Positions 26,698 to 35,129 of a stretch of DNA of 64,000 bases are shown in pieces; position 1 is the first letter of the stretch; each line of letters starts with the position of its first letter. A program made the translations under genes and the position numbers. This DNA is from Streptomyces sp. CB02959 (GTDB lineage Bacteria > Actinomycetota > Actinomycetes > Streptomycetales > Streptomycetaceae): NCBI RefSeq assembly GCF_002803155.1, contig NZ_NNBP01000005.1:310001-374000 (forward strand), given 5' to 3'. Below the pieces are notes generated by a model. That model did not search any database, had not been told where the DNA came from, and worked only from the letters and a program-made list of their open reading frames with translations.

Positions 26698-27210
26698 CTA
26701 CTCCACCCGCTTCTCGAACAGGGTCACCGCGTACCGGCTCCCCCCGCCCCCGTCCTTGGACGACTGCTCGCCCACGACCGCATAGCCCGCGCCCTCGTAG
26801 TACGGCCGCAGCCGCGGATTGCTCGTCATGCAGTCCAGCCGCGACCAGGCCCGCCCCGACTCCGCGATCCGCCGCTCGGCCCGGGCCAGCATCGCCCGCC
26901 CGGTCCCCGCCGGTGCGCACGAGCGGTCCACCATCAGCCGGTGCACATATCCCGCCACCGGCGGCTGCGGACCCCACGCCGGCTCGTCGTCCCACCACAG
27001 CTCGAAGCCGCCGACGACCCGGCCGACGGCCTCCGCCAGCCAGACCTCGCCCTGCGCGATCCGCCGCCGGAAGTGCTCCTCGTCCTTGCCACCGGGCTTC
27101 CACTGGTCTATGCCGTGCTCCACCATCCAACGGGCCGCCGCGTCATAGAGGCCGACCAGAACGGCCGGGTCGTCCCCCGCCTCGGCCAGCCGGTACGTGA
27201 TCTCGTCCAT
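26698..27210 (-). CDS. GNAT-family N-acetyltransferase
   Basis: A 170-residue acetyl-CoA-dependent acyltransferase. The fold is recognisable from VGGFELWWDDEP (beta-4 region), the acetyl-CoA-binding segment LMVDRSCAPAGTGRAMLARAERRI (an R-x-x-G-x-G/A variant), and PRLRPYYEGAGYAVVGE, typical of the last helix and strand. The start MDEITYRL was chosen because the domain begins there; the longer frame upstream is low-complexity. It follows the TetR gene on the same strand by 49 bases and may be co-transcribed. Acceptor substrate unknown. Confidence 0.85.
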   Translation of the reverse strand: MDEITYRLAEAGDDPAVLVGLYDAAARWMVEHGIDQWKPGGKDEEHFRRRIAQGEVWLAEAVGRVVGGFELWWDDEPAWGPQPPVAGYVHRLMVDRSCAPAGTGRAMLARAERRIAESGRAWSRLDCMTSNPRLRPYYEGAGYAVVGEQSSKDGGGGSRYAVTLFEKRVE

Positions 27211-27259
27211 GCCTGGGATTGTGCCGCAGCCCGGGCCCGGCCCGGTCGGCCGCCCGGCG

Positions 27260-27955
27260 TCACACCGGCTGCGGGAGCTCCAGCAACCGCCCCACCAGAT
27301 CCGCGAACATCCCGTCCGCGGGCTCGTCGGCCAGCATCCGGCGCACCACCTGCGCCATCCGCTCGTCGTACGCGGCGCTGACCGCCGCCAGGGCCGCGAA
27401 GTCGTGCACCAGCTGTCGTTCCAGCTCGGCGCGGGGTACCCGCCGTCCGTCCAGCCACAGCAGCGCCGTGGTCTCGGCGAGCGAGACCCAGGAACGGACC
27501 ACCAACTCCAGCCGCGGCGAGGGGTCCTGGACATCCAGATGGGCGATGATCTGCGTGAACGCGGCCTGCCGCACGCCGTCGATCAGCGCGCTGGTACGGG
27601 TCGAGCCGATCGCCGGTCCGCCGCGCATCAGCGCCGAGAATCCCGGCCCGTGCTCGTCCACGAAGTCGAAGTACCGCTGCATGACGCGCAACAGCCGGGC
27701 GCCGAGCGGTCCTTCGTGCGGCTCGACGAACCGGGCCGTCAGCTCGTCCGCGGCGCGCCGCAGCGCCGCCTCGTAGAGCTGCTGCTTGCCCGGGAAGTAG
27801 TGGTAGACCAGCGGCCGCGATATGCCGGCCGCCTCGGCGATCTCGTCGATGGAGACGTCTTCGGGGGAGCGGTGGCTGAAGAGATCGAGCGCAACGGCGA
27901 TCAACTGCTCCCGTCGCTCCTCGACCCCCATCCTGCGGCGTGCCCCGGTGGTCAT
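27260..27955 (-). CDS. TetR-family regulator
   Basis: A 231-residue regulator with the HTH near residues 13-58 (RREQLIAVALDLFS, then EIAEAAGISRPLVYHYFPGKQQLYEA). The pattern SRPLVYHYFPGK and the C-terminal ligand domain resemble TetR regulators found beside lipid or steroid metabolism genes in actinomycetes. It lies downstream of, and on the same strand as, the reductase/di-iron pair (198-base gap containing a terminator). It is a reasonable candidate to bind TACTGGCGAGTA in front of that pair, but this is inference. Confidence 0.88.
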   Translation of the reverse strand: MTTGARRRMGVEERREQLIAVALDLFSHRSPEDVSIDEIAEAAGISRPLVYHYFPGKQQLYEAALRRAADELTARFVEPHEGPLGARLLRVMQRYFDFVDEHGPGFSALMRGGPAIGSTRTSALIDGVRQAAFTQIIAHLDVQDPSPRLELVVRSWVSLAETTALLWLDGRRVPRAELERQLVHDFAALAAVSAAYDERMAQVVRRMLADEPADGMFADLVGRLLELPQPV

Positions 27956-28079
27956 GCGTCCACCCTAACGACCGGCCGCACGGCGGCACCACCGCCCAAA
28001 CCTCCCGTCCTGCTCCGCTTCCTGCCCGGGCTCCCGCCCCGCGTTCCGCTTCGCCTCGTACCTCGCCTCCTCACCCGCC

Positions 28080-28098
28080 CACCCCCCGAAGGGGGGTG
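28080..28098 (-). terminator. Terminator of the reductase/di-iron operon
   Basis: CACCCCCC (28080-28087) and GGGGGGTG (28091-28098) form a perfect 8-bp stem around GAA (TTC on the transcript strand), 56 bases past the reductase stop. Confidence 0.65.
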
Positions 28099-28153
28099 GG
28101 CGGCGGGGAAAAACCCAGGGGCGAACGCCACCCCCTCGCCATCCGCCCCGGAC

Positions 28154-29485
28154 TCAAAGGTCCAGCACCAGCCCCGTCCCCCGCTTCGCCCGGGACACGC
28201 AGATCAGCAGCGAGTCCTCGCGTTCGGCGTCCGTCAGGAGTTCGTCGCGGTGTTCCACCTCACCGGCCAGGACCCGCTGCTGGCAGGTGCCGCAGAAGCC
28301 CTCCTCGCAGGAGTACGCGAGGTCGGGCAGGGCCTGTTCGCGGAGGGCGCGCAGCACGCTGGTGCCGGCCGGGACCGTCACCGTACGGCCGGTCCGGCGC
28401 AGTTCCACCTCGAACGCCACGTCCTCGGCCGGCACCTTCCCCGACTCGTGCAGCTCCCCCGACTCGTGGACCTCCCCCGCCCCCGTCGCGCCCCCCGCCG
28501 GTGCGAACCGCTCGGTGTACAGGGCCAGACCCTCCGGCCCGTCGGGCAGCAGGTCGGCCACGGCGTTCATCAGGGGCTCGGGACCGCAGCAGTACACGGC
28601 GGCGTGCGGGGGCGCGTCGGCGAGCGCCGCGGCCAGATCGGGCCGCCCGTCCTCGTCCTCCGCGACCACGGTCAGCCGTCCCGCCCCAACTCCAGGCGTA
28701 CCGCCGCCGCGCCGGACGCCGCCTCCGCCCTCGCCCCCGGCCAGCTTCTCGACCTCCTCCAGGAACGGCATCGAAGCGCGCGAACGCCCCGCGTACAGCA
28801 GCCGCCACGGCACCCCCTCCGCCTCGGCCTGCCGCACCATCGGGAGGATCGGGGTGATGCCGATGCCCCCCGCGATGAAGAGGTACGCGTGGCAGTCCTC
28901 CAGGGGGAAGCGGTTACGGGGACCGCGCACCTCGACGGTCATGCCCACGCCCAGCGCCTCGTGCACCTCCCGCGAACCGCCCCGGCCGTCCTCGATCAAC
29001 CGGACCGCGAGGGTGTACGACCCGCCGTCCGCCCGTAGGGCGTCGGCCGGTTCGCCGCACAGCGAGTACTGCCGCACGGTGCCCGAGGGCAGTACGAGAT
29101 CGAGGTGCGCGCCTGGTTCCCAGTCGGGGAGCCGCTCGCCCTCCAGGCGGAGGGCCACCACCCCTTCGGCGACCTCCGTCCGCTCGGCCACCCGCAGCCG
29201 CAACGGGGCCGGGCGCCCCTGCTCCGGGCCCGGCGCCGGTTGCGTCAGGTCGCGTTCACGGCTGGCCGCCCAGGCCGTTGCCCGGGCCGCCACCCGGCCC
29301 CTTCCGGATATCGGCTGCTCCAGCGTGGGCAGCGGCCACAGCGGCGACCGCCGGATCCGTCGCCGCAGCGCCCGCCGGACCACCAGGGCGGTCCCGGCGA
29401 CCGCCAGCACGGTACGGAGCCGCGGCACGCCCGTGAGGGACGGGCCACGGCCGGGGGGCTGGGGGACACGGGCAGGCGCGGACAT
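28154..29485 (-). CDS. Flavin reductase with C-terminal 2Fe-2S ferredoxin domain (phthalate-dioxygenase-reductase type)
   Basis: A 443-residue electron-transfer protein. The first 90 residues are a basic, partly hydrophobic leader. The ferredoxin-reductase FAD/FMN domain contains GAHLDLVLPSGTVRQYSLCGE near residues 145-165, and the NAD(P) domain has FIAGGIGITPILPM. The C-terminal plant-type ferredoxin has cluster cysteines CEEGFCGTC and a fourth in LLICVSRA. It ends two bases before the neighbouring di-iron-like protein on the opposite coordinate side; both are on the minus strand and the di-iron gene is first, so they form one operon. The arrangement implies that this reductase feeds electrons to that protein. 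Confidence 0.9.
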   Translation of the reverse strand: MSAPARVPQPPGRGPSLTGVPRLRTVLAVAGTALVVRRALRRRIRRSPLWPLPTLEQPISGRGRVAARATAWAASRERDLTQPAPGPEQGRPAPLRLRVAERTEVAEGVVALRLEGERLPDWEPGAHLDLVLPSGTVRQYSLCGEPADALRADGGSYTLAVRLIEDGRGGSREVHEALGVGMTVEVRGPRNRFPLEDCHAYLFIAGGIGITPILPMVRQAEAEGVPWRLLYAGRSRASMPFLEEVEKLAGGEGGGGVRRGGGTPGVGAGRLTVVAEDEDGRPDLAAALADAPPHAAVYCCGPEPLMNAVADLLPDGPEGLALYTERFAPAGGATGAGEVHESGELHESGKVPAEDVAFEVELRRTGRTVTVPAGTSVLRALREQALPDLAYSCEEGFCGTCQQRVLAGEVEHRDELLTDAEREDSLLICVSRAKRGTGLVLDL

Positions 29486-29486
29486 C

Positions 29487-30395
29487 TCAGGCTCCTCCGG
29501 AGGTGGCGGCGGCGGTCGCGGCGGGTGAACGGTCGAGGTAGGCGAGGGCCTGCTCGGTGCTGCCGTGCTGCGACGGGTGGTAGGCGCGGCTCAGGTACTG
29601 GGGGATGGAGCGCGCTATCGCCCCGGTGGTGGGCAGGACACCCTGCCGTCCACCCCGGACGAAGTCCTTCACGGCGGCCTTCCCGCCCACGAGCGTCGGG
29701 TCGTTCTCCATGAAGAACCGGGTGCCGCGCTGCCACAGGAACACCAGCGCGGAGAAGGCCGTTGCCCAGGTGCGCACCCGCCGCCGGTACCCGCCGTCCA
29801 GGTGCATGAAGAGGTCGAACGCCACCGAGCGGTGCTCGACCTCCTCCGCGCCGTGCCAGCGCAGCAGGTCGAGCATGGTCGGATCGGCTCCCTTGGCGTC
29901 GAGCTCCTGGGCGTTGAGCACCCAGTCGCCCAAGAAGGCCGTGTAGTGCTCGATGGCGGCGATCATCGCCACCCGCTCCCGCAGCCACCACTCCCGGGCC
30001 CGCCCCGGCGGCAGCGTCCGGTCGCCCAGCAGCTTCTCGAAGAGCCAGTCGACCTGCGCGGTGTACGGGGTCGGGTCCAGGCCCTGCTCCTTGAGGTGCG
30101 GCAGGACGTCGTCGTGCGCCTGCGAGTGCATGGCCTCCTGCCCGATGAACCCGATGACGTCCGCGCGCAGTTCGGGGTCGCGGATATAGGGCAGCGCCTG
30201 CTTGTAGACGTGCACGAACCAGCGTTCGCCGGCCGGCAGCAGCAGGTGCAGGACGTTGATCGTGTGGGTGCTGGACGGATCGCCGGGGATCCAGTGCAGA
30301 GGGGTGTCCGCCCAGTCGAAGGCCACGTTGCGGGCCTTCAGCGGGGTGTGCTCGGACGCGACCGGCTGGGGCCGCAACGAGGCCGTATTAGACAT
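29487..30395 (-). CDS. PF10118-type 'metal-dependent hydrolase' with di-iron ligand pattern
   Basis: A 302-residue all-helical protein of the COG3687/PF10118 family, usually annotated only as predicted metal-dependent hydrolase. The sequence shows the canonical carboxylate di-iron arrangement E...ExxH...E...ExxH: Glu57 (PAGERW), Glu87/His90 (GQEAMH), Glu149 (AAIEHY) and Glu185/His188 (EEVEH). This is the pattern of ferritin-like oxygenases and desaturases. With the 2Fe-2S reductase encoded just downstream, an O2-activating hydroxylase, oxygenase or desaturase is more likely than a hydrolase. Start is ATG 30395 (MSNTASLR); upstream sequence in the same frame is not protein-like and carries operator-like repeats. 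Substrate unknown, perhaps lipid-like. Confidence 0.85.
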   Translation of the reverse strand: MSNTASLRPQPVASEHTPLKARNVAFDWADTPLHWIPGDPSSTHTINVLHLLLPAGERWFVHVYKQALPYIRDPELRADVIGFIGQEAMHSQAHDDVLPHLKEQGLDPTPYTAQVDWLFEKLLGDRTLPPGRAREWWLRERVAMIAAIEHYTAFLGDWVLNAQELDAKGADPTMLDLLRWHGAEEVEHRSVAFDLFMHLDGGYRRRVRTWATAFSALVFLWQRGTRFFMENDPTLVGGKAAVKDFVRGGRQGVLPTTGAIARSIPQYLSRAYHPSQHGSTEQALAYLDRSPAATAAATSGGA

Positions 30396-30405
30396 GGCGT
30401 CAATG

Positions 30406-30417
30406 TACTGGCGAGTA
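30406..30417. promoter_or_regulatory. Candidate TetR operator
   Basis: TACTGGCGAGTA has inverted TACT/AGTA arms and sits 11 bases upstream of the di-iron gene start, overlapping where its promoter should lie. The nearby TetR gene (27260-27955) is the obvious candidate ligand. Confidence 0.45.
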
Positions 30418-30420
30418 AGG

Positions 30421-30473
30421 AATGCCGGTACCCCCCGGACACCGAAAATGCCGGTACCCCCCCGGACACCGAA
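30421..30473. repeat. Tandem duplication in the di-iron gene promoter
   Basis: A unit beginning AATGCCGGTACC and ending GGACACCGAA occurs twice head to tail, at 30421-30446 (26 bases) and 30447-30473 (27 bases, one extra C). It lies upstream of the putative operator. An IS-free duplication of a regulatory segment is the simplest reading. Confidence 0.8.
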
Positions 30474-30547
30474 AGACGAGGAAACCGGCGCGGGCAAGGG
30501 CGGGAGCAAGAACCACCGCAACGAAGAACCCGGTCCCGCCCCCGGGC

Positions 30548-32548
30548 TCAGCGCAGCGCGCGCAGCTTCTTGCCGCCGGTCAGTTCGCCCTTCAGGTCGG
30601 CATGGGCGCCCGCCGTCGCGGGGACCGTCAGCAGCCGGCCGGGCGTCCGCCCCTGCACCCCGCCGCTCGCGGTGATCGACGTGACCTGTTCGCTGCCCGC
30701 CGCCAGCAGCCACCACTGGCCGCCGGCGCTCTTCCACAGCACGCCCGACAGCACCCGGGGCGCCCGCGGGCCGCAGGCGGTACCGCCGTCCACGCGGGCG
30801 GTCACCGCACCCGTCGCGTACGGCTGCTCGCTCGGCGGCGGTGCCTGGAACTGCGCCATCGTCCGGCTGCCCGCCCCGCGCCAGGTCTCCGCCCGGGTGC
30901 ACAGCCAGGCCGCGACGCCCCCGCCCCCGGGGAGCGGTTGCTGGGCGAACCGCCAGGTGTTCACCGTCCGCACGCCCTGCGAACGGACCGCGGGCAACTG
31001 GCAGGCGGTCCGCGCCCAGGCCGTCCGGCCCTCCGGCCCGGACACCGCGCCCGGCGCATCCGGCGGCCCGTAGGTGAGCCGGGCGGGGGACAGCTCTCCG
31101 AGGTCGGTCAGCAGCTCGCCGTCGGACCGCCCGCCCGGCACCCCGCCGGGCTGCCCGTCCAGGCGGCCGCCGACCCGGAGGGCGGGCCAGCCGGTGCAGT
31201 TCTCCTCGGCGCGCGGCATGGGAACGGGCGCGGTCAGGCCGCCGGAACCGACGGTGACCGGCTGGCCCGCCGTGTCCGGCTTCAGCAGGTCCACCAGCCG
31301 TACCGACGTCACCCAAGGCGCGGTCAGATAGCGGATGTTGCCCTCCGTGCGGCCCACCACCAGGACGCTCGCCTCGTCCGCGGCCGCGCCGTCCGTCCGG
31401 GCGAAGTCCAGGGTCGCCCCCGAGCCGTCGGCCCGCCCCCGGCCGTCGGTGGGCTCGGCGTACCGCACCACTCGCAGCCCGTCGTGGAAGAGCGCCACCA
31501 CGGCGTGGTCCACCACGCCCGCGAAGAGGAGTTGGGGCGGCCCGGCCGCGGGGCCGGTCGGCGTGCCGGGCGTCGCGGTGGCCGGCACCCGGGCGCCGGG
31601 TCGGGCCCACACCGCCAACGCCCGTCGGAGCAGCGCCCTGTCACCGGTCCGGTCGCCGCGGGCCGGCCAGGCCGAGAAGTCCGGCCGGGCCGCGGTCTTC
31701 CAGGCGGTCGCCGAGGACACCGTCAGCCGGCCCGGGTCCAGGGCCGCCTCGGCCGCGGCGTTGCGGGCGTACGGCGGGGCCGCGGCGCCGTCCGGTCCCC
31801 ACCCCTCGCCCGGCAGGCCCAGCAGCGCCCCGCACACCAGTACCGCAGCGCCGGCCGCCAGCGCCGCCCGGCCGTGCTGGCGGCGCCGGATCAGGTCCGT
31901 CGGGCGGGCCTGGAGGGCGCACGGGTCGAACTCCACCGACTCCAGCAGCGCCCGGTCCCGGCTCCCGGCCGGCAGCGTCGCCCGGTCCGCCTCGGCCAGT
32001 GCCTGCTGGCCGTCGGCGACCCCCGCGGCCTCCAGCACCCGCCGGGTCTCCTGGAGCGACAGCCGCTCCAGGTCGCGCAGAACGAACGCCGCCCGCGCCG
32101 GGCCGGACAGCGACGACAGGGCCTGGTCCAGGGCGAGTTCGTCGGCACCGCCGGAGCGCGGGAACAACCGCAGGCCCCAGACCTGGGGGAGTGGTGCCGG
32201 CGGCTGCCAGCGGCGCCGCCCGGCGGTCAGTGCCGCTCGCAGCACCCGCAGCCGCATCAGGGCGTAACCGGGGTCGACGGCCGGATCCCCACCGCGCTGC
32301 GCGGGCAGTACGGCCCCGGGGCCGGCCCGCCGGGGCAGGGCCCGCTGCACCACGGCGTGGGCGGCCAGCACCCGCCGGCCGCGGCTGGGGCCCGGCGGCA
32401 GCACCAGATAGGCCAGCCGGGCCAGCCGGGGGTAGTGCTCGACCAGGGCCGCCTCGGCCTGCTCGACATCGATGGGCTCACCCCCGTCGGCGTGCCCGAC
32501 GGGGGAGGTGCGGTCCGGGCGCGGGGTTGCCGCCTGCTGCTGCTCCAC
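30548..32548 (-). CDS. Sigma-factor-like protein fused to a membrane segment and exported domain (copy 1)
   Basis: A 666-residue protein of no named family that I know. Residues 30-112 resemble ECF sigma region 2 (ALVEHYPRLARLAYLVLP, then a region-2.4-like LMRLRVLRAAL...GRRRW). Residues 140-190 resemble region 4 (ALSSLSGPARAAFVLRDLERLSLQETRRVLEAAG). A conserved juxtamembrane motif EFDPCALQARPTDLIRRRQ (207-224) precedes one transmembrane helix (227-246). Residues 250-666 are Pro/Gly-rich and predicted extracytoplasmic, with several cysteines (CTGWPAL, TACQLPAV, AAWLCTRAETWRG, GTACGP). GTG start. A paralogue with the same layout lies at 55534-57450. A membrane-tethered sigma-like regulator sensing an outside signal is a hypothesis; loss of core-polymerase contacts is possible. 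Confidence 0.8.
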   Translation of the reverse strand: MEQQQAATPRPDRTSPVGHADGGEPIDVEQAEAALVEHYPRLARLAYLVLPPGPSRGRRVLAAHAVVQRALPRRAGPGAVLPAQRGGDPAVDPGYALMRLRVLRAALTAGRRRWQPPAPLPQVWGLRLFPRSGGADELALDQALSSLSGPARAAFVLRDLERLSLQETRRVLEAAGVADGQQALAEADRATLPAGSRDRALLESVEFDPCALQARPTDLIRRRQHGRAALAAGAAVLVCGALLGLPGEGWGPDGAAAPPYARNAAAEAALDPGRLTVSSATAWKTAARPDFSAWPARGDRTGDRALLRRALAVWARPGARVPATATPGTPTGPAAGPPQLLFAGVVDHAVVALFHDGLRVVRYAEPTDGRGRADGSGATLDFARTDGAAADEASVLVVGRTEGNIRYLTAPWVTSVRLVDLLKPDTAGQPVTVGSGGLTAPVPMPRAEENCTGWPALRVGGRLDGQPGGVPGGRSDGELLTDLGELSPARLTYGPPDAPGAVSGPEGRTAWARTACQLPAVRSQGVRTVNTWRFAQQPLPGGGGVAAWLCTRAETWRGAGSRTMAQFQAPPPSEQPYATGAVTARVDGGTACGPRAPRVLSGVLWKSAGGQWWLLAAGSEQVTSITASGGVQGRTPGRLLTVPATAGAHADLKGELTGGKKLRALR

Positions 32549-32637
32549 ATTCCGTGGAACGAGTGAATCCTGTGATGGTCACCGGGTGGCCGGTCGACCC
32601 GGACGGGTGACCGCACCCCGCGGGCCCCGCGGCGGGC

Positions 32638-32883
32638 TCAGGCCGACTGGTGGCGGTCCAGGTCGAACTCCCCGTCCCGGGCGCCCAGGACGAACGCCCG
32701 CCACTCCGCCTCGGTGTAGCGCAGGACGACGTCGGGATCGGTGGAGTTGCGCATCGCCACCGCGCCGCGCTCCAGGAAGGCGATCTCCACCGCCTCCGCG
32801 TCGGGGTCACCGGGCGGGCGCTGCCAGGTGGCGTCGGAGATGTCGAGGCCGTAGAGCCATTCCTTGTCGGCTGCGGTGCCCAT
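32638..32883 (-). CDS. DUF397 small protein
   Basis: An 81-residue protein ending in the DUF397 pattern: VEIAFLERGAVAMRNSTDPDVVLRYTEAEWRAFVLGARDGEFDL. In Streptomyces such proteins usually sit beside an XRE/DUF5753 regulator and act with it, as in the BldB/WhiJ-like systems; no such partner is next door here. GGGGAG six bases before the ATG supports the start MGTAADKEW. Its neighbours are the sigma-like gene (89 bases away, same strand) and the two-component system. Confidence 0.85.
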   Translation of the reverse strand: MGTAADKEWLYGLDISDATWQRPPGDPDAEAVEIAFLERGAVAMRNSTDPDVVLRYTEAEWRAFVLGARDGEFDLDRHQSA

Positions 32884-33134
32884 GTCTGCTCCCCTTGCTC
32901 GCGTGCGGTGCCGGTCAGCGTACGCGGCGCTCCCACGACCTTCCAGCGGCGGAACCCGGCGGTCCGCGGTGCCCGGCAACGGAGTTGGCGACGCGCGACG
33001 GCCATTACGGGGGGAGGTGCGCCCGCCGGTTCACCGCGCCGATTGGCCGAAACTCGCCACACCGGCGGCGACCGCACGCGGCGTCCGCCCGGCGGCGCGT
33101 ATCGGATCCCCGAGCGAGACGCCCCCGCCCCCGG

Positions 33135-33782
33135 TCAGCCGCGATCCAGATAGGCCAGTACGGCCAGCACCCGGCGGTTGTCGTCGTCCGACGGCGGCAG
33201 CGCCAGCTTGCCGAAGATGTTGGAGGTGTGCTTGGCGACCGCCCGTTCCGTGATCACCAGCCGGGTCGCGATCGCCGCGTTGGACCGGCCCTGCGCCACC
33301 AGCTCCATCACCTCCACCTCGCGCGGCGTCAGCTTCGCCATCGGCCGGTCCCGGGCGCGCCGCGACAGCAGCTGCGCGATGACCTGGGGATCCATCGCGG
33401 TCCCCCCGGACGCCACCCGGCGCACCGCGTCGACGAACTGCTCCGCGTCGAAGACCCGGTCCTTGAGCAGATAGCCCACCCCGCCGCTGCCGTCCGCCAG
33501 CAGCTCCCGGGCGTACAACTGCTCCACGTGCTGCGACAGCACCAGCACCGGCAGCCCCGGTCGGGCCTTGCGGGCTTCCAGCGCGCACTGCAGCCCCTCG
33601 TCGGTGAACGACGGCGGCAGCCGGACGTCCACCACCGCGACATCCGGCGCCAGTTCGGCCAGCGCCCGGCTCAGCTCGGGCCCCGACGCCACCGCCGCCA
33701 CGATCTCGAAGCCGAACGCCTCCAGCATCCGGACCAGCCCGTCCCGCAGCAGGAAGAGGTCTTCGGCGATCACTACGCGCAC
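33135..33782 (-). CDS. NarL/FixJ-type response regulator
   Basis: A 215-residue response regulator. The receiver domain has acidic Glu7/Asp8, phospho-acceptor Asp52 (DVAVVDVRL) and a switch Lys in YLLKDRV. The C-terminal LuxR helix-turn-helix is LTPREVEVMELVAQGRSNAAIATRLVITERAVAKHTSNIFGKL. The GTG start overlaps the last ten bases of the sensor kinase gene in another frame, coupling their translation. A 251-base gene-free stretch follows. Target genes are unknown; the palindrome upstream of the divergent olsB-like gene is a candidate site. Confidence 0.93.
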   Translation of the reverse strand: MRVVIAEDLFLLRDGLVRMLEAFGFEIVAAVASGPELSRALAELAPDVAVVDVRLPPSFTDEGLQCALEARKARPGLPVLVLSQHVEQLYARELLADGSGGVGYLLKDRVFDAEQFVDAVRRVASGGTAMDPQVIAQLLSRRARDRPMAKLTPREVEVMELVAQGRSNAAIATRLVITERAVAKHTSNIFGKLALPPSDDDNRRVLAVLAYLDRG

Positions 33783-35044
33783 GGGATCTCCATCGTCACC
33801 AGCGTCGGGCCGCCCGCGGGAGAGCTGACGGCGAGGACGCCGTCGAATGTACCGAGCCGGCGCTCCACACCCCGCAGCCCGGACCCTTCCGTGCCGCCAC
33901 CGGCCGCCGCGGGACGCACCCCGGCGCCGCCCCGCCCGTTGTCGCACACCGTGACCAGCAGCCGCCCGTCGACGTGCCGGACGTCCACCTCGACCCGGTC
34001 GGCCCCGGAGTGCTTGGCGGCGTTCGTCAGCAGCTCGGCGACCGCGAAGTACGCCGCCGACTCCACCGGCGCCGCCAGCCGCCGCGGCAGCTCCACCGTC
34101 ACCTCCACCGGGAGCTCCGTCCGCAGGGCCAGTGCCCGTACCGCGTCCCCCAGGCCGCGCTCGGCCAGCACCGGCGGGTGGATCCCGCGTACCAGGTCGC
34201 GGAGTTCGGTGAGGGCCTCCGCGGACGACTCCCGGGCCCGGCCCACCATCTCCTTGGCGCGCGCCGGATCCTTCTCGATCAGCGCCTCGATCGCGCCCAG
34301 GCTCATCCCCATCGCCACCAGGCGGGCCTGCGCCCCGTCGTGCAGATCGCGTTCGATCCGGCGCAGTTCGGCCGCGGAGGTGTCCACCGCGTCGTGCCGG
34401 GTCTCGGTCAGCCGCGCCACCCGGGCCGCCAGCTCCGCCTTCGGCGGGGTCAGGAACGCCGCCGCCAACTGGAAGTGCGCCCGCAGCAGCGCCGGGTTGG
34501 CGTACCACGCCAGCACCAGCAGCCCCGCGCCGAGCGGCGGCGCGACCACCGACAGCACCGGGTGGTCGCTCGTCAGCGTCCCGAACCCGAGCAGCTCGCC
34601 GCCCACTCCGGTCAGCCCCTGCGCCACCGGCAGCAGCACGAACCCGGCGCCGTAGACCAGCAGCGTCGACGGCAGCAGCGCCAGCGCCAGACCGGCCGTC
34701 AGATCGACCGGCAGCCACAGCAGTTCACGCCAGGTCGCCGGGTCCCGGAGCAGCACCGCGCAGCGCTGCCACCGGCCCGCCGGCCCGCGTCGCAGCCTCG
34801 GAGGGAACGGGCGGTATCCGGCCGGGATCCGCACCCCGGTCTGCTCGTACGCCCACACCCGCCGCAGATCGGCGTAGCCGCGGGCCCAGGACAGCACCAG
34901 CGGCGTGGTCAGGATCCCCACGCCGACGACCATGAACGCCAGCGACAGCAGGACCAGCACCAGCAGGACGACCGATCCCGCCTCCACCGCCACCGCCAGC
35001 ACCAGCCCCCGCGCCGCGGCGACCAGTGTTCTGCGGACCCTCAT
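33773..35044 (-). CDS. Two-component sensor histidine kinase (HisKA_3/NarX type)
   Basis: A 423-residue membrane sensor. The N-terminal sensor-like region has about four helices (near 22-55, 108-140, 165-185) as in the PF13796 'putative sensor' domain. The dimerisation/phosphoacceptor helix ELRRIERDLHDGAQARL contains His235, and the HATPase domain shows AVAELLTNAAKHSGA (N box), DNGRGG (G1) and GSGLRGVERRLG (G2). It is paired with the NarL-type regulator whose start overlaps its stop. There is no large extracellular domain, so it probably senses the membrane itself or an internal cue. Divergently transcribed from the ornithine-lipid-type genes. Confidence 0.93.
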   Translation of the reverse strand: MRVRRTLVAAARGLVLAVAVEAGSVVLLVLVLLSLAFMVVGVGILTTPLVLSWARGYADLRRVWAYEQTGVRIPAGYRPFPPRLRRGPAGRWQRCAVLLRDPATWRELLWLPVDLTAGLALALLPSTLLVYGAGFVLLPVAQGLTGVGGELLGFGTLTSDHPVLSVVAPPLGAGLLVLAWYANPALLRAHFQLAAAFLTPPKAELAARVARLTETRHDAVDTSAAELRRIERDLHDGAQARLVAMGMSLGAIEALIEKDPARAKEMVGRARESSAEALTELRDLVRGIHPPVLAERGLGDAVRALALRTELPVEVTVELPRRLAAPVESAAYFAVAELLTNAAKHSGADRVEVDVRHVDGRLLVTVCDNGRGGAGVRPAAAGGGTEGSGLRGVERRLGTFDGVLAVSSPAGGPTLVTMEIPCA

Positions 35045-35129
35045 CCGTACGCTCCCTGGGCTTCACGCGACCGGACCTCGGGCGCGGGGACAGTCTGCCG
35101 CGTAGGAGAACGCCAGGTCATCGGGTTGC

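Noticed and set aside
30396..31610. N-terminal extension of the di-iron protein through the sigma-like gene
   Set aside because: The in-frame upstream sequence is Gly/Arg-rich shadow of the sigma-like gene and crosses the operator-like repeats; the conserved protein begins at 30395.
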